Assembly (NCBI GenBank): GCA_021773195.1
Contig: JAJFKN010000026.1
Location: 1-54,982 of the forward strand
Reading direction: 5' to 3'
DNA length: 54,982 nucleotides
DNA from: Gammaproteobacteria bacterium
GTDB taxonomy: Bacteria; Pseudomonadota; Gammaproteobacteria; JAKBBU01
Part shown: positions 46,621 to 54,982 of the stretch, piece after piece
Position numbering within the stretch: the stretch's first letter is position 1
How the letters are laid out: each line of letters starts with the position of its first letter
The notes under the pieces: model-generated
Told to the model about the DNA's origin: nothing
Databases searched by the model: none
Seen by the model: the letters and a program-made list of their open reading frames with translations, nothing else
Made by a program: the position numbers and the translations under genes

Positions 46621-49600
46621 TTATCTGCGCTTTTCTTTTCTCTCAGGTACATCTTTCGGCGTTGTTCCAGCACTAGTAGCACTACCATTAGATCTCCTCT
46701 GAGGCCTAACCACAACGACAGTGCTCCCTCCTTGCCCTCTTCGATGATGTAACCCACCATGGTGATATCCATGGGATGTTGCAACATCAGCTTCAGTAAT
46801 CCAGGCGGCATGATTTTGCTCTCGCTCCTCCCGTGTTTGCGCAAACATGCTTAAGTTAGCAACAACGTTGGTTTGACTGTCCGGGTGAAATTTTGGCAAA
46901 CGTTCTCTTTCTGTGATGAAAACATGTTGTGATAGGGCCGCAAAAAGTATCTGGCTGAAATCATCGCGCTCAGATTTACTGAAGGGCCAATAGGCACGGA
47001 AAACAACCCTGCTAAATTTATCGTCATTTTGTGTATGAAATTGATCTAATAATGCCTTCACTTTCTCGACCATAGCCACAGGATTCACCGGCCTTTGTGT
47101 CGCCATGGCACCACCTTGAATATCTATTCCCTCAGATGATACAGAAAAACAGCTGGCATTACCCGGCAATAGGATGAGATGCAAGAGCCGCAGGGCGCAG
47201 CGACTTTTAATATCTGGATGATTATTTGTATCATCAATGGCAGTTACTAAATTATGGTAGCAAGTGGAATTAATCGCCATTAATAATTCAAGAGCACAGA
47301 AGTCAAGTTGCGCTGTCTCCCCTTGAGATGTAGCACTACCCCCCTCACCTTCTGAATCTTCCCCTGAAGAATCAACAGTTTGACTTGCTGCTGCCTGTGA
47401 CTGAACCAGCTTTACTCTGTTCACCAACGAGAGGTGCCATTGCATAAGCTTAGCAAAATCTTTGCCTGGTAAATCGGCATTGATATCCGCTTGCATAAAA
47501 GCTTCGTAGGCAGCAATCAAGATTGGGAGATACTCTTCTGTGAATAAAGAGATTTCTGCTATGGCTTTAGATACATTCCCAATTCTCACCGTGGATTTGA
47601 TTAATGCCAGCTGTAGCGTTGCTAATGTATCCCGTTTGTCAGTGGGCTCCAATAAGCGCATTAGTGGCTGCACTGACTCTTTGAAAGTTTTGAGGTGATC
47701 CTGGCCCTGTTTTTCTGCATCTTGGTAGGCTTTGATTATTTCCAGGAACATCAAGGCTTGCTGGCCAAAGCTACCAAAGCCCATCACTCTCACCATATAA
47801 TCACGCATTGCCACCATAGCATTATCATCTGGGCCCGCGATTTTCCTCGTGCAAATGAGCCATCCTCTGTCCCGTGGTACAATCTTCAAGGTACGAAAAT
47901 GCAGGCTGATGTCTTTTGAATGAATAGTATCTCCTGAGATACCCATGGCTATGGCCACATCACATAAGTGAGTTATACACAACATAATGTGGTGGGCATC
48001 ATCTTTGTTAAGTTGCTTCTCTAATATCTTGGGATTAAACACAAACTGAAGCAATCTAGACACGCGTGTTTTGAATATATTGTGACTATCCAACGCCACC
48101 CCTCTCAGTATGGTTGACATGGTCAATAATGTTTTACAAAATATAAAACAAGCAGGCTTGGGAAATTCGGCTTTATCTTTGGGGAACCCTGGTTCTTTGC
48201 AATGCAATTCCATGAACCGTCTTGCCAATTGGATTTGTATATAGCGTATATTGAGCCTGTCACCTAAGACCTCAGCTAATTGCATAAACCTTCTAGCAGT
48301 AACCTCATCCATGACTTCTCTTATTTGAATATTTTCACAAATGTTTGCTTCCCAATAATTAGTTACTTTAATATCGAAGGATTCCAATTTCTGCACCAGT
48401 TCTCTTTCCGATAACTGCTCAAGCACCTCCTTAAAAATCTTAAGTTTTTCTTTAAAATCGTCTACTGATTTTAAAGAACTGATAGCTTCTCTAATGTTAA
48501 AAAGCAACAAAACAAGTTTCATCGCCGTGTTCTTATTTGTTTTGCCTAAATGACTTAACTTGGTATCAATACTACCCCCCTCCTCAAGGTCAGCAATGGC
48601 ACTTTCTAGTAACATGCGTGAAATACGATACTCTTTTAATCGGCCCGTCCATCGATTCCAATGTGGCAATAAGATAAAAAGCAAATCGGCCAACAGCACT
48701 TGGTGCAAAGGTCGTTCAGCCAGATTTTGCAGAGCCTCAGGACGTTTCATTTCACCTATTTTGGGTGCCCCCGGCAACTCACCCATGATAGCTTTAATAT
48801 CGTCTCTGCTCCTTGTCACGGAAAAAACTCTACGCTGCAAGGCCCATATTTCTACGATACTCGTTAATTTAGGATCTAATCTTTCTGATCTATGGTGGTG
48901 AGCCATATACACTTGCGTTAAGGTCAGGTCCATACATCTTGGTAAGGGCGGTCCAACTTTCACAAAACTCAGAATATTAGGCAAACTACCACTTACCATG
49001 CGCTCGCTCAAATTAATTAAAGAAGAACTGTGGGTGCCGTGGCCGGCTTGATTTAGGTTTTTTTCGCCTTCACACAGGGCTACGGAGAATCGACTGTAGG
49101 CTTCCACCATCAAGCGGGTCGCTAGGAAATGATCGAGACTGGCTAGTTCCTCCCCTGTCTCGGTATATGACTTCCGTTCAAGCATATCCATGGCGTTATA
49201 AATAGGCTGCCACACATCCACCAATAATTGATGCATTAACCAAATGTATAAATTCCCCTTTGATCTGATTAAGGACGATACTGTTGTTAGATCACAGGTC
49301 TGAGCTCGATTACTAAATCCAAACCCATCCAGCATGGTTTTGATAAGATCTAATAATTGCGTTTTCTGTATCTGAGTAATGTGATCTAAATTGTCTGGAA
49401 TATGGCTTATAACGGCCAAGGTCTTATCATCCGCTGAGCTAAGCATACGTTGGGTTTGCTCAATGAGCATTTGCAAGAAAACCATTAGATTGTCTACTTG
49501 GAACCATAAGTGGTATTGGCCACGTAACTGAAGGTTCCCATATTTCAGGACAATTTTAGCAATATAGGCTCTAATGCCTTCTTCTAGCCAGAGACTATGA

Positions 49601-52600
49601 AGTGCCATACGAACCGTATCAGGCTGAGCTGATTCAACAGTTACCGTACTTAGGGTTTCTTCTAAACTTTCAAGTATGGGACCCATCACATGGGCATGGG
49701 CTATACCGTCTTGATTTAACACGGTTCGCAACGTTTTTACATAGGCATTGATAACACCCGTTAATTGAATCACTTTGACCAATTGACCATTAACTACCTC
49801 GGTGAGGGGTTCTTCATTTTCTGCAAAACCTGAATAACTGTGGTTTTTCTCAAAGCACCAATGCATCAGTCTTAAAAAATGCTCATGCATTGCGTTAATT
49901 TGTTCTGAATTGCCACAGAGTAAATAAATTTTAGCTATATCTTCATCCCAAGGGACTCTAGGATCCTCTGGATAGGGTAATCTTTCAATGATGGGACCAC
50001 ATAATTCTCGCAAGCGCTGAGGTGTGAAATCGGAATCTTTTTGTAATGCGCTTTCAACCCATGGCGTTATTGCCGGCACCACAATGGTGAGTACCACTTG
50101 ATGCAACTGAGCGCAATAGGCACTATAGAAAGGATGTTTCTTATCTTGGATAAACCGAAAGATGTTTTCATTCAACTTACTCATCAATGTTTTTGATTGA
50201 GCGCCTGCTTGATAATAAACCGCGTCGCCACCTCTACCCTGTGGTGTTTTACATTCTATATTAAGGTGTTTTTCTAATAGCACTATGCATTGATGGTAGT
50301 ACGTCATATAGATATCAACCATCTTAACATCTTCGGGATTATCCTTGCCCCCAGAGATGCGTCGATCCTGGCAGAAGTAAAATGTCAATCGTGCTACAAC
50401 GGAGGCATAATATTGGCGTTCTAGAGGGGGGGAATCAGAATTTTCTTTAAGGATTTTAACCAGGCTATTGAAATGATCTATTCTCTCTTGAGTTATAAAG
50501 GGGGATATTTTCCCAATATTCGTGTCAAGAAACCTCAACCGATGTACCTCATTATACTGAGTCATGGCCCCCTCTAGTTGACCTAAATCTCTTTCTACTT
50601 TTTCATTACGATAATTCGCAGCCATTATTTCTAAAGCATCTATGCCCAAAGCCCGACACCACTTAGCATCTCTGATGTTAAGGTATTTACTTTCAGAGGC
50701 ATGTTGTTGACTCAACTGTTTTGTGTATTCGCCTAGAATAGCTATGATTTCTTCTTTTGAACCAAGTTCATACTTATGCAACCTCATGACATAGCCACGC
50801 TCAGCATAACTATGTAATAGTGCTTTCGCATCTACTGTATGTTTGCGCATCAACAACCAGATATGCGCCTTAACCAACGCTCTTACGGCAGCTAATAGGG
50901 TATCCTCCCCATGGGCACTTAAAATATGATCTGGTTTTATATGGAAAAAAACATCATCCAAGGTTCTAACATCATCACAACCATCACAGGCTTGGTTCTT
51001 TGCATTAATAAGGGCAATTACTTTGGCTTGAATATCATACTTTCTTTCTTGTTCATGACTCTCACTTCCCAACAAATGCTTAAAATAATCAGCCAATGCT
51101 TTTGTTAACTGAGGTAAAAAGTGACTATGTTTATTGGGATATTGTCTAGCCTGAAAGATAACATGATCGTCGCCTAATAATAATGGCATCACGCCATCAT
51201 ACTGCTTATTATCCAGCATGCGCTGAAATTTACGTGCATAACAAGCATTAATCGCTTCTTCACAGGCTCGATTTAATGTCCTAAGCTCACTAGCTAACTG
51301 ACCCTGTTGTTGCATTGCAACAAGTAAGTTAAGCAAGAACTGATGTCCCAGCGCGTCTTTTAAATGGCTCTCATAATCCCCAAGGGCTACTATCCAACTC
51401 ATAGATTCCGCCATGAGCTTACTAACTTCTATCAATAATCGTTGGTAAGCTGCCGCTATTTGGGATTTAGCCTTACCAAGGTCAATTTCGAGGTCAATAG
51501 TGAGATACTTTATGCCTTTCCTCTTTAGCCAATCGTGACAGCACTGTAAAAAATTGACATGCTGAAAAAGGAATTCAGGACCTCGGCGATGCAAAGCAGG
51601 TGCGAGCACCGTCACTAAGCCATTAACGCTGCCTGTTAATTTTAATAGCGGTAGAAAAATAGCATCGTAGCCCTCGAGAATTCTTTCAATTTCTCGGGGT
51701 GTTGATTGTCCATCCACCGGGGTAATCAGGCGGGCATAATCACTGCTGTCGGGTAAGCGCGCTAAATTATCTTCTATGCCTAGCCCCACAATGACAGCAT
51801 CTAACGCATTCCTCAATGGGTCATCCACTTCTTGATAGGTAGTGCAGCGTAACTGCCCCCTCACTAATCCCACTATATGCCTTGCATGGGTATGGCGTTG
51901 GCGGTGAAAGGCCAAACATTCCACCCGGCCTGATAATACCCAATCCCTAATGGCTGCCAATAGTTGTTTCTCAAATGCCTCACGCCCGATAGCTCTCACC
52001 AATTGATCATAGTCAGTGACACTTAATTGTTGCAGGACAGCTTGCAGCTGCAGGGGGTCTTTCATGGTAAAGAGCCTGAGATAAACATTCAGTACCCAGG
52101 ATTGCAGTTCTTGTTTGATTTTGTCCAGTGCGGGTATTTCAGATATGGATACCAAAAAATCTATAATGGTCTTCCGCCCTTCTAAAACGTCATCCATGTC
52201 AGCGAGGAGTTGACTCCTATAGTCACTCAACTCCATGGCTTGACATTTTTCATATTGAATATAAAAACGCCCCATAAAAAAGCTTTGTAAATGGCCCTGA
52301 ATGAAGGCCCTTGTGGCAACTAACCAAGCTTTGTGGCTATCGACTTGCCCAAATACCCCAGTCTTTATCTTGGTCGTTGAAGCCAGGTATTGTTTTATTT
52401 GCTCTATTTTCGTAATGGAGCTTTCCGCGTTGCTCCAACCTTGGACTAATTCACGCATATTTGTTTCAAAACTCAGAGCCCACTCCCGCTCCTCGCCTGA
52501 GTCATCTCGTTTAAAAGGCTCTAACTGATCACGCCAGCCCTGAAAAATCATTTCATAATAATTGGTGGGATAAAATATGCGATGGGGGCCATAGTGCTCC

Positions 52601-53298
52601 AATGCCAAAAATGGCATTTGCTCTGCATCTTCTTGACGAAAGAGTAATGCTTTTTTAACTAAGTCAAAAACCAAATGTACCTCGCCTTTATGGCTGTAGG
52701 TTAAATGACTAAGTGTTACGGTAATTTGGAATTTACGCCCTTTATCCTGAGCTCTTATGGCTTGAATATAAACATGGTGATAGTCATTATCGGTATGATT
52801 ATTCTGATTAGGCCCCTCCCAAGCTGAAGACCTGGTGCTATCCCAATCTTGGCATAGGACGTCACGATGTTCGCCCTGACGTAATTTTTCCAATTCTGGT
52901 ATTAGATAGGTTAATAATTTGGGATAAAGCAATTGGTTAAATTTAACTTCGCCTTCTCCATTGTATTTTTTAACAACAGATTGATGGAGCCAACGGTTTT
53001 CTTCCGTCAAATGCATGAAGAAAGTTTTATTGAAATGCAGAGCAAAGGGCTTTGCCCTTCGAGGTCGGCTGGTTTCGAGTGGTTGATCAGAGGATGTGGT
53101 GCTGGCCATGGAAACACCACCATTCGCGACAGAGCCCGCTTTTGGATATTGCACCGACTGCGGACGCTTGGGTTCTCCCCCCTGATTGCCAGGGCCGCCT
53201 TCGGGGCTTTCGATCCGAACGGACTTACTACGCGTAGTACTGCGCTTTTTTTTCCTTCGCTTTTTTTCGTCCCCATCGGAACCTGTTCTTCCATGCAT
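46621..53298 (-). CDS. giant paralogue 1, about 2,225 residues, unknown function
   Basis: This large, mostly helical protein is related to giant 2. The first 35 residues are strongly basic (KKRRKKKRSTTRSKS), resembling a eukaryotic nuclear localisation signal, then a low-complexity stretch leads to KPFALHFNKTF (about 87), where collinearity with giant 2 starts. Shared segments include YHHVYIQAI, LLMRKHTVDAKALLHSYAER, RDAKWC (about 880), MHEHFLRL and LPHWNRWTG. There is no signal peptide or membrane helix. The C-terminus is again basic (KDVPERKEKRR). The ATG at 53298 with GGATG upstream is favoured over the TTG at 53310 because it aligns with the start of giant 2. Confidence 0.85.
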   Translation of the reverse strand: MHGRTGSDGDEKKRRKKKRSTTRSKSVRIESPEGGPGNQGGEPKRPQSVQYPKAGSVANGGVSMASTTSSDQPLETSRPRRAKPFALHFNKTFFMHLTEENRWLHQSVVKKYNGEGEVKFNQLLYPKLLTYLIPELEKLRQGEHRDVLCQDWDSTRSSAWEGPNQNNHTDNDYHHVYIQAIRAQDKGRKFQITVTLSHLTYSHKGEVHLVFDLVKKALLFRQEDAEQMPFLALEHYGPHRIFYPTNYYEMIFQGWRDQLEPFKRDDSGEEREWALSFETNMRELVQGWSNAESSITKIEQIKQYLASTTKIKTGVFGQVDSHKAWLVATRAFIQGHLQSFFMGRFYIQYEKCQAMELSDYRSQLLADMDDVLEGRKTIIDFLVSISEIPALDKIKQELQSWVLNVYLRLFTMKDPLQLQAVLQQLSVTDYDQLVRAIGREAFEKQLLAAIRDWVLSGRVECLAFHRQRHTHARHIVGLVRGQLRCTTYQEVDDPLRNALDAVIVGLGIEDNLARLPDSSDYARLITPVDGQSTPREIERILEGYDAIFLPLLKLTGSVNGLVTVLAPALHRRGPEFLFQHVNFLQCCHDWLKRKGIKYLTIDLEIDLGKAKSQIAAAYQRLLIEVSKLMAESMSWIVALGDYESHLKDALGHQFLLNLLVAMQQQGQLASELRTLNRACEEAINACYARKFQRMLDNKQYDGVMPLLLGDDHVIFQARQYPNKHSHFLPQLTKALADYFKHLLGSESHEQERKYDIQAKVIALINAKNQACDGCDDVRTLDDVFFHIKPDHILSAHGEDTLLAAVRALVKAHIWLLMRKHTVDAKALLHSYAERGYVMRLHKYELGSKEEIIAILGEYTKQLSQQHASESKYLNIRDAKWCRALGIDALEIMAANYRNEKVERDLGQLEGAMTQYNEVHRLRFLDTNIGKISPFITQERIDHFNSLVKILKENSDSPPLERQYYASVVARLTFYFCQDRRISGGKDNPEDVKMVDIYMTYYHQCIVLLEKHLNIECKTPQGRGGDAVYYQAGAQSKTLMSKLNENIFRFIQDKKHPFYSAYCAQLHQVVLTIVVPAITPWVESALQKDSDFTPQRLRELCGPIIERLPYPEDPRVPWDEDIAKIYLLCGNSEQINAMHEHFLRLMHWCFEKNHSYSGFAENEEPLTEVVNGQLVKVIQLTGVINAYVKTLRTVLNQDGIAHAHVMGPILESLEETLSTVTVESAQPDTVRMALHSLWLEEGIRAYIAKIVLKYGNLQLRGQYHLWFQVDNLMVFLQMLIEQTQRMLSSADDKTLAVISHIPDNLDHITQIQKTQLLDLIKTMLDGFGFSNRAQTCDLTTVSSLIRSKGNLYIWLMHQLLVDVWQPIYNAMDMLERKSYTETGEELASLDHFLATRLMVEAYSRFSVALCEGEKNLNQAGHGTHSSSLINLSERMVSGSLPNILSFVKVGPPLPRCMDLTLTQVYMAHHHRSERLDPKLTSIVEIWALQRRVFSVTRSRDDIKAIMGELPGAPKIGEMKRPEALQNLAERPLHQVLLADLLFILLPHWNRWTGRLKEYRISRMLLESAIADLEEGGSIDTKLSHLGKTNKNTAMKLVLLLFNIREAISSLKSVDDFKEKLKIFKEVLEQLSERELVQKLESFDIKVTNYWEANICENIQIREVMDEVTARRFMQLAEVLGDRLNIRYIQIQLARRFMELHCKEPGFPKDKAEFPKPACFIFCKTLLTMSTILRGVALDSHNIFKTRVSRLLQFVFNPKILEKQLNKDDAHHIMLCITHLCDVAIAMGISGDTIHSKDISLHFRTLKIVPRDRGWLICTRKIAGPDDNAMVAMRDYMVRVMGFGSFGQQALMFLEIIKAYQDAEKQGQDHLKTFKESVQPLMRLLEPTDKRDTLATLQLALIKSTVRIGNVSKAIAEISLFTEEYLPILIAAYEAFMQADINADLPGKDFAKLMQWHLSLVNRVKLVQSQAAASQTVDSSGEDSEGEGGSATSQGETAQLDFCALELLMAINSTCYHNLVTAIDDTNNHPDIKSRCALRLLHLILLPGNASCFSVSSEGIDIQGGAMATQRPVNPVAMVEKVKALLDQFHTQNDDKFSRVVFRAYWPFSKSERDDFSQILFAALSQHVFITERERLPKFHPDSQTNVVANLSMFAQTREEREQNHAAWITEADVATSHGYHHGGLHHRRGQGGSTVVVVRPQRRSNGSATSAGTTPKDVPERKEKRR

Positions 53299-53306
53299 AA
53301 CATCAT

Positions 53307-53425
53307 CCAATTGTTATTATGTGATATAGAATATCACTAGACTGATACTATCAAATTAGAAATTGGGATGTCACCCTTTAACATGACTTAACTTGCAGTT
53401 TTTCTAGTGGGGATTAGTTAAGCGA
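53307..53425 (-). promoter_or_regulatory. leader of giant paralogue 1
   Basis: CCAATTGTTATTAT (53307-53320), TGATACTATCAAAT (about 53342-53356) and TGTCACCC (about 53369-53376) recur in the same order as before giant 2. Conservation of order and spacing between diverged genes suggests a common promoter and perhaps a regulator that binds the TTGATA-TATCAA palindrome. Confidence 0.6.
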
Positions 53426-53453
53426 ATAAAAAAGCGGACAAGGATTGTCCGCT
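53426..53453 (-). terminator. rho-independent terminator of gcvPB
   Basis: On the minus strand, AGCGGACAA-TCC-TTGTCCGCT forms a perfect 9-bp stem followed by TTTTTTAT. It lies 22 bp after the gcvPB stop codon and insulates gcvPB from the giant genes. Confidence 0.9.
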
Positions 53454-53474
53454 CTTGTTTGATTGCACTAAAAT

Positions 53475-54929
53475 TTACTCAGTTTCTTCTTTCCAGATTA
53501 AATTTAACTCCCGCGCGCATTTCACATCGTCTAAGCGGCGCACGTGAGTTGTGTAGGGTGCATTTAACACTTTTTCTGGGTCATCCATGGCTTCTTGCAG
53601 AATTTTTGTCATGGCGTCCACAAAATTATCAATTTCTTCTTTGCTTTCCGTTTCTGTGGGTTCAATGAGTAAACATTCAGGCACCAACAGAGGAAAATAG
53701 GTCGTAGGCGCATGGAAACCGTAATCCAATAACCGTTTTGCGAAATCTTTTGCTGTCACGCCGTATTCTTTCGCTTCTCGCTTTAAGGTGACAATGAATT
53801 CATGGGAAGCCCGGCGTTTGGGGAAGGCCAAAGTGAAGCCGGCTTTTTGTAAACGGTGCATGAGATAATTCGCATTTAGAGTTGCGTATTCCGCCACGCG
53901 GGGAACGCCTTCTTTGCCTAATAGACGGGCATAAATATAAGCGCGCAGGATAATCCCAGCATTGCCCATGAAAGCGGACATTCGGCCAATGGTTTCAGGA
54001 TGATGGAATTCAGTCTCCCACTTATAACCATCGGTACGCAGTGCCACCATGGGCATGGGCAGATAGGGCTTTAAACGCTCCCCCACTCCGACGGGGCCGC
54101 AACCAGGTCCACCTCCACCGTGAGGTGTAGCAAAGGTTTTATGTAAGTTCATGTGAATCACATCAAACCCCATATCACCGGGGCGGGTTTTACCCAAAAT
54201 AGCGTTGAGGTTGGCACCGTCGTAATACAATAGACCACCGGCTTTATGAATCATGTCAGCAATTTCTTTAATCCGGCGATCAAAGACCCCAAGCGTGGAA
54301 GGGTTAGTTAGCATGATCCCCGCTGTTTGCGGGCCCACCACGGCTTCCAATGCATCAAAATCAATATCACCATCGGGACCCGTGGGAATTTCTCGCACTT
54401 TATAACCGCACATAACAGCCGAAGCAGGATTAGTGCCATGGGCTGCGTCGGGCACTAAAATTTCTGTGCGTCCTTTATCGTCACGCGCTTCGTGGTAGGC
54501 ACGAATCATAGCCACGCCAGCAAATTCCCCTTGGGCGCCGGCCATGGGTGCTAGAGACACTTCTTGCATGCCCGTTATTTCTTTTAACATTTCTTGTAAT
54601 TCGTAAACACAAGCCAAATACCCTTGAGAATTTTTGATATGTTGATAGGGATGGCGGTCTAAAAATCCAGGGAAGGAAGCCAAAGCATGGGCACCACGAG
54701 GGTTGTATTTCATAGTGCATGAACCCAAGGGATAAAAATGCGTATCAATGGAATAGTTCTTTTGTGACAGGTTGGTGTAATGGCGCACTACTTGCAATTC
54801 CGACACTTCGGGCAAGGTGGGACGTGTTTTACGTAATAAATGTTTAGGAAGATCCACCGGATCTTCAATTCGTTTTGGGGTTTGGGCGTGAGCACAGCGG
54901 CCCTTTCTGCTCAATTCAAAAATTAACAT
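53475..54929 (-). CDS. gcvPB: glycine dehydrogenase (decarboxylating) subunit 2
   Basis: GcvPB is the PLP-binding half of the split P-protein of the glycine cleavage system. It works with GcvPA, GcvT and lipoyl-GcvH to decarboxylate glycine. The 484-residue length is normal for the split form. [45 protein letters not shown] and the PLP-Lys segment [20 protein letters not shown] are visible. The ATG at 54929 follows AAGGAA. gcvPA would be expected upstream, but the remaining 53 bp give two open frames ending before the start, so it cannot be confirmed. A terminator closes the unit at 53426-53453. Confidence 0.97.
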   Translation of the reverse strand: MLIFELSRKGRCAHAQTPKRIEDPVDLPKHLLRKTRPTLPEVSELQVVRHYTNLSQKNYSIDTHFYPLGSCTMKYNPRGAHALASFPGFLDRHPYQHIKNSQGYLACVYELQEMLKEITGMQEVSLAPMAGAQGEFAGVAMIRAYHEARDDKGRTEILVPDAAHGTNPASAVMCGYKVREIPTGPDGDIDFDALEAVVGPQTAGIMLTNPSTLGVFDRRIKEIADMIHKAGGLLYYDGANLNAILGKTRPGDMGFDVIHMNLHKTFATPHGGGGPGCGPVGVGERLKPYLPMPMVALRTDGYKWETEFHHPETIGRMSAFMGNAGIILRAYIYARLLGKEGVPRVAEYATLNANYLMHRLQKAGFTLAFPKRRASHEFIVTLKREAKEYGVTAKDFAKRLLDYGFHAPTTYFPLLVPECLLIEPTETESKEEIDNFVDAMTKILQEAMDDPEKVLNAPYTTHVRRLDDVKCARELNLIWKEETE

Positions 54930-54982
54930 TTCATTTCCTTAATTATCTCTCAAGCTCTTCGTTCTTCGCAAGAAACCTTACG

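Noticed and set aside
46482..46844. 120-codon open frame crossing the end of giant 1
   Set aside because: Mostly a shadow of giant 1 in another frame; its tail is made of the shared leader block, and no ribosome binding site supports it.
38337..53298. Giant genes as peptide or polyketide synthetases or large adhesins
   Set aside because: No adenylation, carrier, ketosynthase, secretion signal or surface-repeat motifs are visible.

Overview
The window looks like chromosomal DNA of a moderately AT-rich gammaproteobacterium, most likely a member or relative of the Legionellales/Coxiella-type intracellular bacteria. This is inferred from gene content only. The signs are the classic gammaproteobacterial cluster nnr-tsaE-amiB-mutL-miaA-hfq-hflX-hflK-hflC-purA, a cyclodipeptide synthase of the XYP subfamily known from Rickettsiella and Fluoribacter, two giant paralogous proteins without any recognisable enzyme signature, and abundant small palindromic repeats, two of them inside genes.

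Layout. 1-2318: the end of an integrated element (small coiled-coil membrane protein, AlpA/excisionase-like protein, tyrosine integrase) abutting a tRNA-Thr(UGU). 2368-5886: birA, a polyprenyl-phosphate-type glycosyltransferase with a YdjC/ChbG-like deacetylase, a small lipoprotein and tRNA-Leu(CAG). 5887-6301: dispersed palindromic repeats. 6302-17892: the ten-gene RNA-processing, mismatch-repair and cell-wall cluster on the minus strand. 18100-22329: a small unknown protein, a candidate structured leader RNA, spmA-spmB-like genes and tex. 22363-27031: an accessory, AT-rich islet holding a small HTH protein, a receiver-like protein, a LexA/CI-like repressor with a clear operator, a hybrid histidine kinase, and divergently from it an aberrant tRNA followed 25 nt later by a tRNA-dependent cyclodipeptide synthase. 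27037-31082: a relic of a TauE C-terminus, a hydrolase, two cupins, an APH-like kinase and a MerR-QueF fusion. 31086-36957: tauE-like, ptsP, slt, dapB. 36966-53310: an AAA ATPase and two giant minus-strand genes (about 2,700 and 2,225 residues) that are diverged duplicates sharing their promoter region. 53475-54929: gcvPB.

The most interesting system is the tRNA-CDPS pair at 26169-27031. The tRNA has an anticodon UGU and bacterial threonine identity elements, but its acceptor plus T helix is 13 bp long, it lacks the G18-G19 pair, and it is apparently cotranscribed with an enzyme that consumes aminoacyl-tRNA. This is what a dedicated, non-ribosomal amino-acid donor would look like. A normal tRNA-Thr(UGU) lies at 2243-2318 of the same window, so the odd one is not needed for decoding.

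Other points of note are a MerR DNA-binding domain fused to the queuosine enzyme QueF, a palindromic repeat with a 24-bp tandem array carried in frame inside mutL, a nested structured RNA ahead of the spmA-like gene, and the giant paralogues, one with an NLS-like basic N-terminus and both bounded by copies of one 14-mer. No CRISPR array, rRNA or intact insertion sequence was seen.
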